NCBI GenBank assembly: GCA_017462425.1
Contig: JAFTRD010000116.1
Location: 1-10,102, forward strand
Direction of reading: 5' to 3'
Source of the DNA: Clostridia bacterium
GTDB taxonomy: Bacteria > Bacillota_A > Clostridia > Christensenellales > Borkfalkiaceae
Length of the DNA stretch: 10,102 nucleotides
The first letter of the stretch is position 1; every line of letters starts with the position of its first letter. A model generated the notes under the pieces. The model saw only the letters and a list, made by a program, of their open reading frames with translations. It searched no databases and was not told where the DNA came from. The position numbers were made by a program, and so were the translations under genes. Below are positions 1-6,360 of this stretch, one piece after another.

Positions 1-28
1 ACCGGATAAAGAAAAAATAAGGAATAAT

Positions 29-46
29 TTTCCAAGAATATGGAAA
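29..46. promoter_or_regulatory. Inverted repeat upstream of the ferritin-like gene, possible operator
   Basis: TTTCCA (29-34) and TGGAAA (41-46) are perfect 6-bp inverted arms around a 6-base spacer, about 40 bases before the gene start. The overlapping 15 bases at 26-40 match the CodY-box consensus (AATTTTCWGAAAATT, recalled) at about 11 positions, which is suggestive only. No convincing -35/-10 pair is visible in the 86 bases available, so the promoter may lie partly outside the window. The regulator is unknown. Confidence 0.3.
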
Positions 47-86
47 CATTAAAAATATCTCAACAATAAGGACGGTGAAAAATTTT

Positions 87-1331
87 ATGAATCCTTTCGA
101 CCTGAAACCGAAAAAAATGGAATCCACCTATGAAAACTGGCGTGAGCTCACCCCCAAAGCCTACGACAAGTACGAAACCGATCCGTACACCAAAACCCGT
201 ATTATTTTAATGAACGGTACCGAGTACGAGTCCGTTAAGTTTTCCCATCAGTTTTCCCGCCATTGCTCGAACAACGAAATCCGACGTATTTTAGCGCAGA
301 GCCGCCGAGGGGAGGCGCAGCAGCAGAAAAAAATCTCTGCGCTCAAGCCCAAGGACGAAAATTTACTCGAAACTACCATTTCCTACGAACAGCTTGCCGT
401 GGACTTAACCGCCATTCTTGCCAAGCGTGAGGCAAACGCAGGCATCCGAAACCAGCTTAACTTTGCGCTCTTGGAGGATTTTGACCACCTGTACCGTTTT
501 TCCGATCTTTTGGAACAGGACGATGGAGAAACGTTTGACTTGCTCATCGGACACTATACGGAAATTATGCCCGGACGTCCCACCATTGCCGAGCACCGTC
601 ATCCCAACGACGATATTCGTTACCCCATAGATTTCCACACGGGGGATATGATCAGCCGTTTAAACGTAAACATCATCACGGCGGCGGAACAGCAGACGAT
701 GAATTATTATATGAATATAGCTTCGTTCTATCCCACCGATCAGGGCAGGCGGTTATTCAACGAAATTGCCATGATAGAGGAGCAGCACGTATCGGGCTAT
801 GAAAGCCTGATCGACCCCAACTGTACCTGGCTGGAAAATTTACTCATGCACGAGTATACCGAGTGTTATTTGTATTATTCCTGTTTTATGGACGAAACGC
901 ACCCGCAGATCAAGCGCATCTGGGAAAAGGCGTTTGAGGACGAGGTAGCGCACCTGCACGTTGCCGCCGAGCTTTTACAAAAGTACGAGGGTAAGCATTG
1001 GCAACAGGTTATCCCCAAGGGCGAGTTTCCCGAGCTTCTACGCTTCCACGAGAACAAAGATTATATCCGAGAAGTGTTAAAATCGGTACGCTTGACGGCG
1101 GTGAAGGAGGGCTACAGCCCGGTGGACGATCTGTCCTCCAACGCCGATTTCTTCCGTTATCAGAAAATCGTCTGTCCCGACGACGTGAAGGTGCCGTCGC
1201 ATAATTTTATGTCCTTATATATCGAAAAGAACGGTCAGGATATGCGCTATGAAGAAAAACCGCACCCCATTCCCGAATTGCGTCGCCGTGACGAGGATAA
1301 CGCCACCATCGCCAGAAAGAAAAATGCGTAA
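87..1331 (+). CDS. Uncharacterised ferritin-like (putative diiron) protein
   Basis: Soluble protein of 414 aa with no signal peptide or membrane segment. I recognise the type as a conserved hypothetical in Clostridia, but know no assigned function. Numbered from the ATG at 87, the middle part holds a ferritin-like helical bundle: E201 with E231-x-x-H234, then E256 with E286-x-x-H289, which is the E...ExxH plus E...ExxH pattern of diiron carboxylate proteins. An earlier hairpin repeats the same spacing with Asp in place of Glu (E101, D131-x-x-H134). The C-terminal 110 residues lack a recognised motif. Start choice: an in-frame GTG at 75 is also possible, but AAGGA lies only 2 bases before it, whereas GGTGA (74-78) sits 8 bases before ATG 87, so I prefer ATG 87. 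The gene stands alone and ends in strong terminators. Metal binding is inferred from motifs. Oxidase, storage or peroxide-scavenging roles are all possible. Confidence 0.85.
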   Translation: MNPFDLKPKKMESTYENWRELTPKAYDKYETDPYTKTRIILMNGTEYESVKFSHQFSRHCSNNEIRRILAQSRRGEAQQQKKISALKPKDENLLETTISYEQLAVDLTAILAKREANAGIRNQLNFALLEDFDHLYRFSDLLEQDDGETFDLLIGHYTEIMPGRPTIAEHRHPNDDIRYPIDFHTGDMISRLNVNIITAAEQQTMNYYMNIASFYPTDQGRRLFNEIAMIEEQHVSGYESLIDPNCTWLENLLMHEYTECYLYYSCFMDETHPQIKRIWEKAFEDEVAHLHVAAELLQKYEGKHWQQVIPKGEFPELLRFHENKDYIREVLKSVRLTAVKEGYSPVDDLSSNADFFRYQKIVCPDDVKVPSHNFMSLYIEKNGQDMRYEEKPHPIPELRRRDEDNATIARKKNA

Positions 1332-1374
1332 TCGTGTATCTGTTCATTTGTGAACGTGTATATATGAACACAAG

Positions 1375-1411
1375 AAAATACGTCGAAGAATTTTTCTTCG
1401 GCGTATTTTTT
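1375..1411 (+). terminator. Intrinsic terminator of the ferritin-like gene
   Basis: AAAATACG-T-CGAAGAA (1375-1390) pairs with TTCTTCG-G-CGTATTTT (1394-1409) around a TTT loop. This gives a 16-bp stem with a single T-G wobble, and the 3' arm merges into a run of six T (1406-1411). The A-run on the 5' side means it could also work on the other strand, although no minus-strand gene faces it. Confidence 0.9.
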
Positions 1412-1436
1412 AATCGTCCATAATATTAACGAACGG

Positions 1437-1462
1437 CGACCGAAATATTTTCGGTCGTTTTT
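1437..1462 (+). terminator. Second, tandem intrinsic terminator
   Basis: CGACCGAAA (1437-1445) pairs perfectly with TTTCGGTCG (1449-1457) around a 3-base loop, followed by TTTTT (1458-1462). It lies 25 bases after the first terminator and ends one base before the -35 box of the next promoter, so it probably insulates sua5 from upstream read-through. Confidence 0.85.
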
Positions 1463-1463
1463 C

Positions 1464-1492
1464 TTGTTATTTTGTAGCAGTTGTGCTATAAT
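1464..1492 (+). promoter_or_regulatory. Strong extended -10 promoter for the sua5 operon
   Basis: TTGTTA (1464-1469), a 17-base spacer and a consensus TATAAT (1487-1492) preceded by TGC, which makes an extended -10 element. The start of transcription is expected at about 1498-1500, only 4-6 bases before the ATG at 1504. Confidence 0.85.
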
Positions 1493-1503
1493 ACAAATAA
1501 ATT

Positions 1504-2532
1504 ATGAACACGTTATTTGAAAAAGCAGACGAAAAAAATATTCAATACGCAGGCGAGCTGTTAAAACAGGGCGAAATCGTGGCAATTCCCACCGAAACGG
1601 TATACGGTATCGCCGCCGACTGCACCAATCAAAGCGCCGTGGAAAAAATTTTTATCGCCAAGGGCAGACCGCAGGATAATCCGCTGATCGTGCATATCGC
1701 CTCCTTGGATATGCTTAAAGGCGTGGTAAGCGAGTTTCCCGTATCGGCGCAAAAGCTTGCCAAAGCGTTCTGGCCCGGTCCTTTGACTCTAATCCTACCC
1801 AAGGGCGAGAAACTGTGCAGCGCTACCACGGCAGGACTGGACAGCGTGGGCGTACGCTTTCCCTCGCACCCCGTGGCGCAGGCGGTCATTCAAGCGGCGG
1901 GCGTACCGCTTTCCGCGCCCAGCGCAAACGTAAGCGGCAAGCCCTCGCCTACCACGGCGCAGGACGTATTCTTGGATATGAACGGAAGATTGCCCCTCGT
2001 TTTAGACGGCGGAGAATGTAACGCTGGCGTGGAATCTACCGTGCTTTCGCTTTTAGGCGAAGCCCCCGTGCTGCTGCGTCCCGGATACGTTACCAAAGAA
2101 CAGATAGAAAAAGTTTTAGACGTAGAGGTAAAAGTAGCGTCTGCAATCACCGAGGCGGTAAAGTCGGAGGAAAAAGTACTTTCGCCCGGTATGAAATATA
2201 AGCATTACGCCCCCGACGCCGATTTGATTTTGGTCAAGGGAAGTTTAAAAGCGTTTGCTTCTTACGTGGAAGGCGTGTCCAAAGATAACGCTTACTGTCT
2301 GTGTTTCGATACGGAAGAGGAGCGATTGCCTCTGCCTGCTCTTTCTTACGGAAAAGAGGGGGACGGCGTATCCCAGGCGCATCATTTGTTTTCAAAGCTG
2401 CGTGAATTGGATAAAATAGGAGCAAAGACGGTATACGTACGCTGTCCCGACGAGGAGGGCGTATCTCTTGCCGTGTATAACCGACTGCTGCGTGCGGCGG
2501 CGTTCCGTGTGGTGGATTTACCAAAAGAATAA
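1504..2532 (+). CDS. sua5: L-threonylcarbamoyladenylate synthase, Sua5 type
   Basis: Makes threonylcarbamoyl-AMP from threonine, bicarbonate and ATP. This is the first step of the t6A modification at position 37 of ANN-decoding tRNAs, and TsaD and partners then transfer the group. At 342 aa it is a two-domain Sua5 protein rather than a short TsaC. The YrdC domain spans about 12-200 and carries PTETVYG (29-35), KGRPQDNPL (53-61), PGPLTLILP (91-99), SVGVRFPSHP (114-123) and SAPSANVSG (137-145). The conserved linker SPGMKYKHYAP (227-237) leads to the C-terminal Sua5 domain (about 240-342). A TAA two codons before the ATG excludes an upstream extension. No Shine-Dalgarno sequence is visible and the predicted mRNA leader is only a few bases. 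It is the first gene of an operon with dut, 38 bases downstream. Confidence 0.97.
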   Translation: MNTLFEKADEKNIQYAGELLKQGEIVAIPTETVYGIAADCTNQSAVEKIFIAKGRPQDNPLIVHIASLDMLKGVVSEFPVSAQKLAKAFWPGPLTLILPKGEKLCSATTAGLDSVGVRFPSHPVAQAVIQAAGVPLSAPSANVSGKPSPTTAQDVFLDMNGRLPLVLDGGECNAGVESTVLSLLGEAPVLLRPGYVTKEQIEKVLDVEVKVASAITEAVKSEEKVLSPGMKYKHYAPDADLILVKGSLKAFASYVEGVSKDNAYCLCFDTEEERLPLPALSYGKEGDGVSQAHHLFSKLRELDKIGAKTVYVRCPDEEGVSLAVYNRLLRAAAFRVVDLPKE

Positions 2533-2570
2533 ACGTAAAATTATAAAAAATAATCTTCGGAGGAAGAACA

Positions 2571-3023
2571 GTGAAAAATACGGTAAAAGTCAATGCGAAA
2601 AAACTAACCCCTAAGGCAATTATGCCCACGTACGGCTCGGCATACGCTGCCGGCGCCGATCTGTACGCCTGCCTGGACGGCGGCGAGCTTACCGTTCAGC
2701 CGCATCAGACAGCGCTCGTGCATACGGGTATTGCCATGGAAATTCCCGAAGGGCTGGTGGGCTTGGTCTATGCCCGTAGCGGTCTGGCAAGCAAGAGGAA
2801 TCTTGCCCCTGCCAACAAGGTGGGCGTTATCGACAGCGACTACCGTGGCGAAATTATGGTGGCGCTGCACAACCACGGCGAAACGGCGCAGACGGTTTCA
2901 GACGGCGAGCGTATTGCGCAGCTCGTGTTAATGCCTTACGTCACCGCCGAATACGAGGAGGTAACCGAGCTTTCTTCCACCGTGCGTGGCGAGGGCGGAT
3001 TCGGTTCTACGGGTACGAAATAA
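2571..3023 (+). CDS. dut: Deoxyuridine 5'-triphosphate nucleotidohydrolase (dUTPase)
   Basis: Hydrolyses dUTP to dUMP and diphosphate, which keeps uracil out of DNA and supplies dUMP for thymidylate synthesis. The 150-aa length and five ordered motifs are those of the trimeric dUTPase family: motif 1 AAGADL (26-31), motif 2 RSGLASK (69-75), motif 3 GVIDSDYRGE (85-94) with the expected catalytic Asp88 and deoxyribose-stacking Tyr91, motif 4 GERIAQLVL (112-120), and motif 5 RGEGGFGSTG (139-148) with the uracil-capping Phe144. The start is GTG, supported by GGAGG at 2559-2563 seven bases upstream. The next in-frame Met (18) would lie too close to motif 1. The TAA stop shares one base with the trmB ATG (TAATG), so the two are probably translationally coupled. 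Confidence 0.97.
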   Translation: MKNTVKVNAKKLTPKAIMPTYGSAYAAGADLYACLDGGELTVQPHQTALVHTGIAMEIPEGLVGLVYARSGLASKRNLAPANKVGVIDSDYRGEIMVALHNHGETAQTVSDGERIAQLVLMPYVTAEYEEVTELSSTVRGEGGFGSTGTK

Positions 3024-3700
3024 TGCGGATGCGCCATAAGATGAATTTAGACGAACGGCTCCAAAATTGCATGGACGTTATGCCGATTTTGGGTGTTCCC
3101 GACAGAAATTTAAAGCGTATGCTCGAGGAGTATCAAAACTATCTCAACCTCTTCGAGCTGTTCGGGAACGATAATCCCGTGTATTTAGAGCTGGGCTGCG
3201 GCTGCGGCGGATTTTCCATTGAGCACGCAAAGCGTTACCCCGACATCAATTTATTGGCGGTGGAGCGCATGGGCAACGTAATTATTACGGCGCTGGAAAA
3301 CGCAAAGAAAGAAAATTTACCCAACCTCAGATTTTTAAATATTCCCGTGGAGGTGCTGCAGTGTTATTTAAAAAGCGGCGACATTTCCCGTATTTATCTC
3401 AATTTTTCCACCCCTCTCCCCGAAACGACGAGGGAAAAACAACGCTTGACGTCCAAAAGATTTTTAAACATCTACCGTGATTTACTCTGCGAAAAAGGAG
3501 AAATTCATCAAAAGACGGACAGCATGCACTTCTTCGAGTATTCCTTGGAGCAGTTCTCCACGTACGGCTTTAAAGTAAAGAATATCAGTTTGGACCTGCA
3601 TAACAGTAGCTTTGCGACGGAAAATATCATCACCGAATACGAGCGCAAGTTTTCCGAAAAAGGAATGCCCATTTACAGGGTAGAGGCGGTAAAAGAGTAA
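3023..3700 (+). CDS. trmB: tRNA (guanine-N7-)-methyltransferase with altered substrate motif
   Basis: TrmB transfers methyl from S-adenosylmethionine to N7 of G46 in the tRNA variable loop. This 225-aa protein has the usual family length and opening (MRMRHK), a Rossmann SAM-binding motif ELGCGCGGFSIEHA (56-69), acidic E81 after beta-2, KTD (164-166), LDLHNS (190-195), TEYE (204-207) and an IYR ending (217-219). The oddity is at 129-141: the family normally has a stretch beginning SDPWPK followed by an RH pair and basic residues, but here it reads STPLPETTREKQR, losing the Asp, Trp and His. The gene overlaps dut by one base (TAATG) and has no clear ribosome site of its own, which fits reinitiation. 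mutY follows after 5 bases. The family is certain; whether it still makes m7G46 is open. Confidence 0.93.
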   Translation: MRMRHKMNLDERLQNCMDVMPILGVPDRNLKRMLEEYQNYLNLFELFGNDNPVYLELGCGCGGFSIEHAKRYPDINLLAVERMGNVIITALENAKKENLPNLRFLNIPVEVLQCYLKSGDISRIYLNFSTPLPETTREKQRLTSKRFLNIYRDLLCEKGEIHQKTDSMHFFEYSLEQFSTYGFKVKNISLDLHNSSFATENIITEYERKFSEKGMPIYRVEAVKE

Positions 3701-3705
3701 TACGT

Positions 3706-4740
3706 ATGCAAGAATTTTTAACGTATTTTCCGTTACCCGAATATCTGTTGCCTTGGTTCTACGCCAATAAGCGTGATTTGCCCTGGCGGAAAAATAAGGA
3801 CGCCTACGCCGTCTGGGTCAGTGAAATTATGCTGCAACAGACCCGTGTAGAGGCGGCAAAGGCGCATTATATCCGCTTTTTAAAAGAGCTCCCCACGGTG
3901 TTCGATTTAGCAAACTGCGACGACGACAAGCTGATGAAGCTGTGGGAGGGGCTGGGGTATTATTCCCGTGCGAGAAACTTAAAAAAATGCGCCCAAAAAG
4001 TAGTGGAAGAATACGGCGGCGTGTTTCCGCAGGATAAAAAACTTTTAGAAAAGCTGCCGGGCATCGGCGAGTATACGGCAGGGGCGGTTTCCTCTATTGC
4101 GTTCGAGCAAAAGAATCCCGCCATAGACGGCAACGTTTTAAGGGTATGCGCCAGGGTGGAGGGGGATTTTACCCCCATTGACAGCGTGCCCCGAAAAAAG
4201 CAGCTGTATCAAAAATTACAGTCGGTATACCCAAAAGAGGCGGGGGATTATACGCAGAGCTTAATGGAGCTTGGCGCATTGATTTGCTTGCCCGAAAATC
4301 CCAAGTGTGATATTTGTCCCATGCAGGGCAGGTGCAGGGCGCAGAAGGAAGGCTGGCAAAACATTTTGCCCGTGATTCCCAAAAAGGCGGAAAAAAAGCG
4401 AGTAAAACTTTCGGTATTCGTCATCAATACGCCCGAGGGTGTGGCGCTTTGTAAACGTCCGCAAAAGGGCGTTTTGGCGGGAATGTGGCAGTTTCCCAAC
4501 GTGGAAACGGACGGCAATGCGGATATAACGGCGCAGCTGAGCGCTCTGGGCGTGCAGAACTTTAAAATTACGAGTCAGGCAGAGCATACCCACGTCTTTA
4601 CCCATTTAATCTGGGAAATGACGGCGTACAGAGTGGAAAGTGCAAACGTATCCCCGTCTTTTTCCCGTTTCTCATTGGAGGAACTGAAAAAAACCGTATC
4701 CCTTGCCACGGCGTTTAAATGGTGCTTGCAATTACTGTAA
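3706..4740 (+). CDS. mutY: A/G-specific adenine DNA glycosylase
   Basis: Removes adenine mispaired with 8-oxoguanine or guanine, starting base excision repair that prevents G:C to T:A changes. The 344 aa match the family length of about 350. Visible elements in order: SEIMLQQTRV (39-48) with catalytic Glu40; helix-hairpin-helix LPGIGEYTAGA (117-127); AIDGNVLRV (139-147) with the catalytic-pocket Asp141; a [4Fe-4S] cluster at C194-x6-C201-x2-C204-x5-C210; and a C-terminal Nudix-like 8-oxoG-recognition domain (about 233-344), with KRPQKGVLAGMWQFP (250-264) and the F298-T-H300 loop equivalent to the FSH loop that probes 8-oxoG. The ATG lies 5 bases after the trmB stop with a modest AAAAGAG (3691-3697). 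It is the last gene of the operon. No strong terminator follows; only a 6-bp inverted repeat TAAGGA/TCCTTA (4738-4743, 4766-4771) is seen. Confidence 0.97.
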   Translation: MQEFLTYFPLPEYLLPWFYANKRDLPWRKNKDAYAVWVSEIMLQQTRVEAAKAHYIRFLKELPTVFDLANCDDDKLMKLWEGLGYYSRARNLKKCAQKVVEEYGGVFPQDKKLLEKLPGIGEYTAGAVSSIAFEQKNPAIDGNVLRVCARVEGDFTPIDSVPRKKQLYQKLQSVYPKEAGDYTQSLMELGALICLPENPKCDICPMQGRCRAQKEGWQNILPVIPKKAEKKRVKLSVFVINTPEGVALCKRPQKGVLAGMWQFPNVETDGNADITAQLSALGVQNFKITSQAEHTHVFTHLIWEMTAYRVESANVSPSFSRFSLEELKKTVSLATAFKWCLQLL

Positions 4741-4777
4741 GGAATAGCCGTAAACCGCTTGCACGTCCTTAAAAGTA

Positions 4778-4806
4778 TTGCTTTTTTGTATAATATATGT
4801 TACAAT
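4778..4806 (+). promoter_or_regulatory. Promoter of the CNNM/CorC-type gene
   Basis: TTGCTT (4778-4783), a 17-base spacer and TACAAT (4801-4806) preceded by TGT (extended -10). Expected transcription start is near 4813, giving a leader of roughly 28 bases. A TATAAT at 4789-4794 is an alternative -10, but its -35 would be TCCTTA and poor. Confidence 0.65.
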
Positions 4807-4840
4807 AATAAAAATTTATATATTGATTTTTGTATGATTT

Positions 4841-6106
4841 ATGCATTATGGCTCTTTTCCGATTATAGTGGCGCTAATTGTTTTAATTATTCTTTCCGGC
4901 TTATTTTCAGCGACGGAAACGGCGTACGCTTGCGCCAGTAAAATCAAGCTCAAGGGTATGGTAAACGGCGGAAACGTACGCGCGGAAAAGGCGCTTGCGC
5001 TCAGCGAAAAGTTTGAAAGTCTGTTAACGACCGTACTCATTGGCAATAATATCGTCAATCTTACGGCGGCATCCGTTTCGGGTGCGCTGTTTGTGTTGTT
5101 ATTAGCGAATACACCCCTTGATCCCTCGGTGCTTTCTACCGCCGTTTTAACGGTTATCGTACTCATCTTTGGCGAAATTACCCCCAAATTCTTTGCCAAA
5201 GCGTATCCCGAAAAAATGGCAATGCTGCTCTATCCCTTTGCGATTTCCTTCTATTATATACTATATCCGGCAAATCTTTTGTTCAGCGGCTATCAAAAGC
5301 TCATTTCCGTCGTATTCAAAATTAAGCCCGACGATACCATTACGGACGAACAGCTGATGACCATCGTAGACGAGGCGGAAGAGGACGGCACGCTAAAAGA
5401 GGAGGAATCCGAGCTCATTCGTTCAGCGCTTGAATTTGACGATTTGGAAGTGGGCGATATTTTAATCCCCCGTGTCAGCGTAGAGGCGGTGCCTATTAAC
5501 GCAAGCATGGACAATATTATGAAGGTGTTCCAAGACACCGGCTATTCCCGTTTAATCGTCTATAAGGACACCATCGACAACGTTTTAGGCTTTATCCACG
5601 AAAAGGACTTTTATCAGAGCTATTTCAATAAAAAACCCAACGTCAAAAGCATTATACAGCAAATTTTCTTCACGGCGGAGCATACCAGAATTTCCCTGCT
5701 TTTGCGTAAATTGCAGGCTCGCCGCTGTCAGATGTCGGTGGTAACCGACGAGTACGGCGGAATGCTCGGCATCGTAACCTTAGAGGATATTTTAGAAGAG
5801 CTGGTTGGTGAAATTTACGACGAACACGACGAGGAGAACGTTCCCTTCCACGAAAACGACGACGGGTCTTTGACGGTAGAGGGGTTCTGTGAGATAGACG
5901 TATTTTTCCGAGAAGTCGGCTTTGAAACGGAGTCCGACTCCAATACCTTCGGCGGTTGGCTTATCGAACAGTTCGGCGAAATTCCGCACACAGGCAGAAA
6001 AATTAACGTAAACGGCTACCAAATTAAGGTCTTAAAAGCCTCCCGTAAATGCGTATTGCAGGCGTCGGTAAAGCCCGTGCAAGAGGAAAAAGAGGAAGAA
6101 AAATAA
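4841..6106 (+). CDS. CNNM/CorC-HlyC family membrane protein with CBS pair
   Basis: 421-aa integral membrane protein, often annotated as hemolysin-family or TlyC-like. Characterised bacterial relatives act in Mg2+ transport or efflux. The N-terminal DUF21/CNNM transmembrane domain (about 1-190) has hydrophobic segments at roughly 5-27, 62-90, 97-117 and 127-150, with the family motifs SATETA (23-28) and GEITPK (111-116). A cytoplasmic CBS pair follows (about 205-325; the second repeat has VTDEYGGMLGIVTLEDILEE at 301-320), which usually senses adenine nucleotides. A CorC/HlyC transporter-associated domain (about 338-412) and a very acidic tail complete it. An in-frame TGA two codons upstream fixes ATG 4841 as the first possible Met start, yet no Shine-Dalgarno sequence is visible. 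It stands alone, with its own promoter and terminator. The ion carried cannot be told from sequence, and the hemolysin label is historical. Confidence 0.93.
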   Translation: MHYGSFPIIVALIVLIILSGLFSATETAYACASKIKLKGMVNGGNVRAEKALALSEKFESLLTTVLIGNNIVNLTAASVSGALFVLLLANTPLDPSVLSTAVLTVIVLIFGEITPKFFAKAYPEKMAMLLYPFAISFYYILYPANLLFSGYQKLISVVFKIKPDDTITDEQLMTIVDEAEEDGTLKEEESELIRSALEFDDLEVGDILIPRVSVEAVPINASMDNIMKVFQDTGYSRLIVYKDTIDNVLGFIHEKDFYQSYFNKKPNVKSIIQQIFFTAEHTRISLLLRKLQARRCQMSVVTDEYGGMLGIVTLEDILEELVGEIYDEHDEENVPFHENDDGSLTVEGFCEIDVFFREVGFETESDSNTFGGWLIEQFGEIPHTGRKINVNGYQIKVLKASRKCVLQASVKPVQEEKEEEK

Positions 6107-6108
6107 AA

Positions 6109-6156
6109 TATAACCCAATACCCTGAAGGCGCTCTTGCTTCGGGGTTATAGTTTTT
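6109..6156 (+). terminator. Intrinsic terminator of the CNNM/CorC-type gene
   Basis: Two overlapping foldings use the same 3' arm. TATAACCC (6109-6116) pairs perfectly with GGGTTATA (6143-6150), and CCCTGAAG (6121-6128) pairs with CTTCGGGG (6138-6145) with one T-G wobble and a 9-base loop. TTTTT follows at 6152-6156. It begins only 3 bases after the stop codon. Confidence 0.8.
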
Positions 6157-6181
6157 ACTATTATATATTAATGCAATAAAA

Positions 6182-6228
6182 CTGTTAACTTTAAACAAAA
6201 TTGAACACTGTATATTACAAAATGTTCA
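6182..6228. promoter_or_regulatory. Candidate operators upstream of adhE (Rex-like half-sites)
   Basis: CTGTTAA (6182-6188), 3 bases, then TAAACAA (6192-6198) forms an imperfect palindrome. Each arm differs by one base from the clostridial Rex arms TTGTTAA/TTAACAA, but the spacer is 3 rather than the usual 4. Next to it TGAACA (6202-6207) and TGTTCA (6223-6228) are perfect inverted arms 15 bases apart. Rex, an NADH/NAD+ sensor, controls adhE in several Firmicutes, so a redox operator here is plausible. The match is imperfect and lies about 75 bases above the best -35. Confidence 0.3.
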
Positions 6229-6272
6229 TTATTTTCATTTTGTGACCTTTTTTCTTTTTTATAAAAAAATAA

Positions 6273-6301
6273 TTGACTTTTAGCGTATAATAAGATAAAA
6301 T
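6273..6301 (+). promoter_or_regulatory. Probable adhE promoter
   Basis: TTGACT (6273-6278), a 17-base spacer and TAAAAT (6296-6301). The leader would be about 50 bases. A better-looking TATAAT at 6286-6291 has only an A-run where its -35 should be. The T- and A-rich stretch at 6247-6272 could act as an UP element. Confidence 0.6.
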
Positions 6302-6360
6302 AATATCAGTAAAAAAATATCGATTAAAATTTTCAGTAAATATATAGAGGAGCAAAAAAA

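Noticed and set aside
75..86. GTG at 75 as start of the ferritin-like gene
   Set aside because: AAGGA would be only 2 bases away, while GGTGA (74-78) is ideally spaced for ATG 87; the GTG is probably part of the Shine-Dalgarno region. The four extra residues would not change the interpretation.
1332..1374. Inverted words TGTTCA, TGAAC, TGAACA in the 3' region of the ferritin-like gene as a regulatory RNA
   Set aside because: Arms are only 5-6 bp, the foldings compete with one another, and the region is short and AT-rich; kept only as a side note to the adhE operator finding.
2234..2629. 131-codon minus-strand frame across the sua5-dut junction
   Set aside because: It spans the end of sua5, the intergenic ribosome site and the start of dut; no recognisable domain, no plausible promoter, and both overlapped genes are secure.
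4738..4790. Terminator after mutY
   Set aside because: TAAGGA/TCCTTA arms are 22 bases apart and the T-run (4782-4787) does not directly follow the stem; AAAAG/CTTTT is only 5 bp. Neither is convincing, so read-through into the next gene is possible.
4759..4941. Short plus-strand frame before the CNNM/CorC-type gene
   Set aside because: It overlaps the promoter and start of the well-supported gene at 4841, has no ribosome site and no recognisable sequence.
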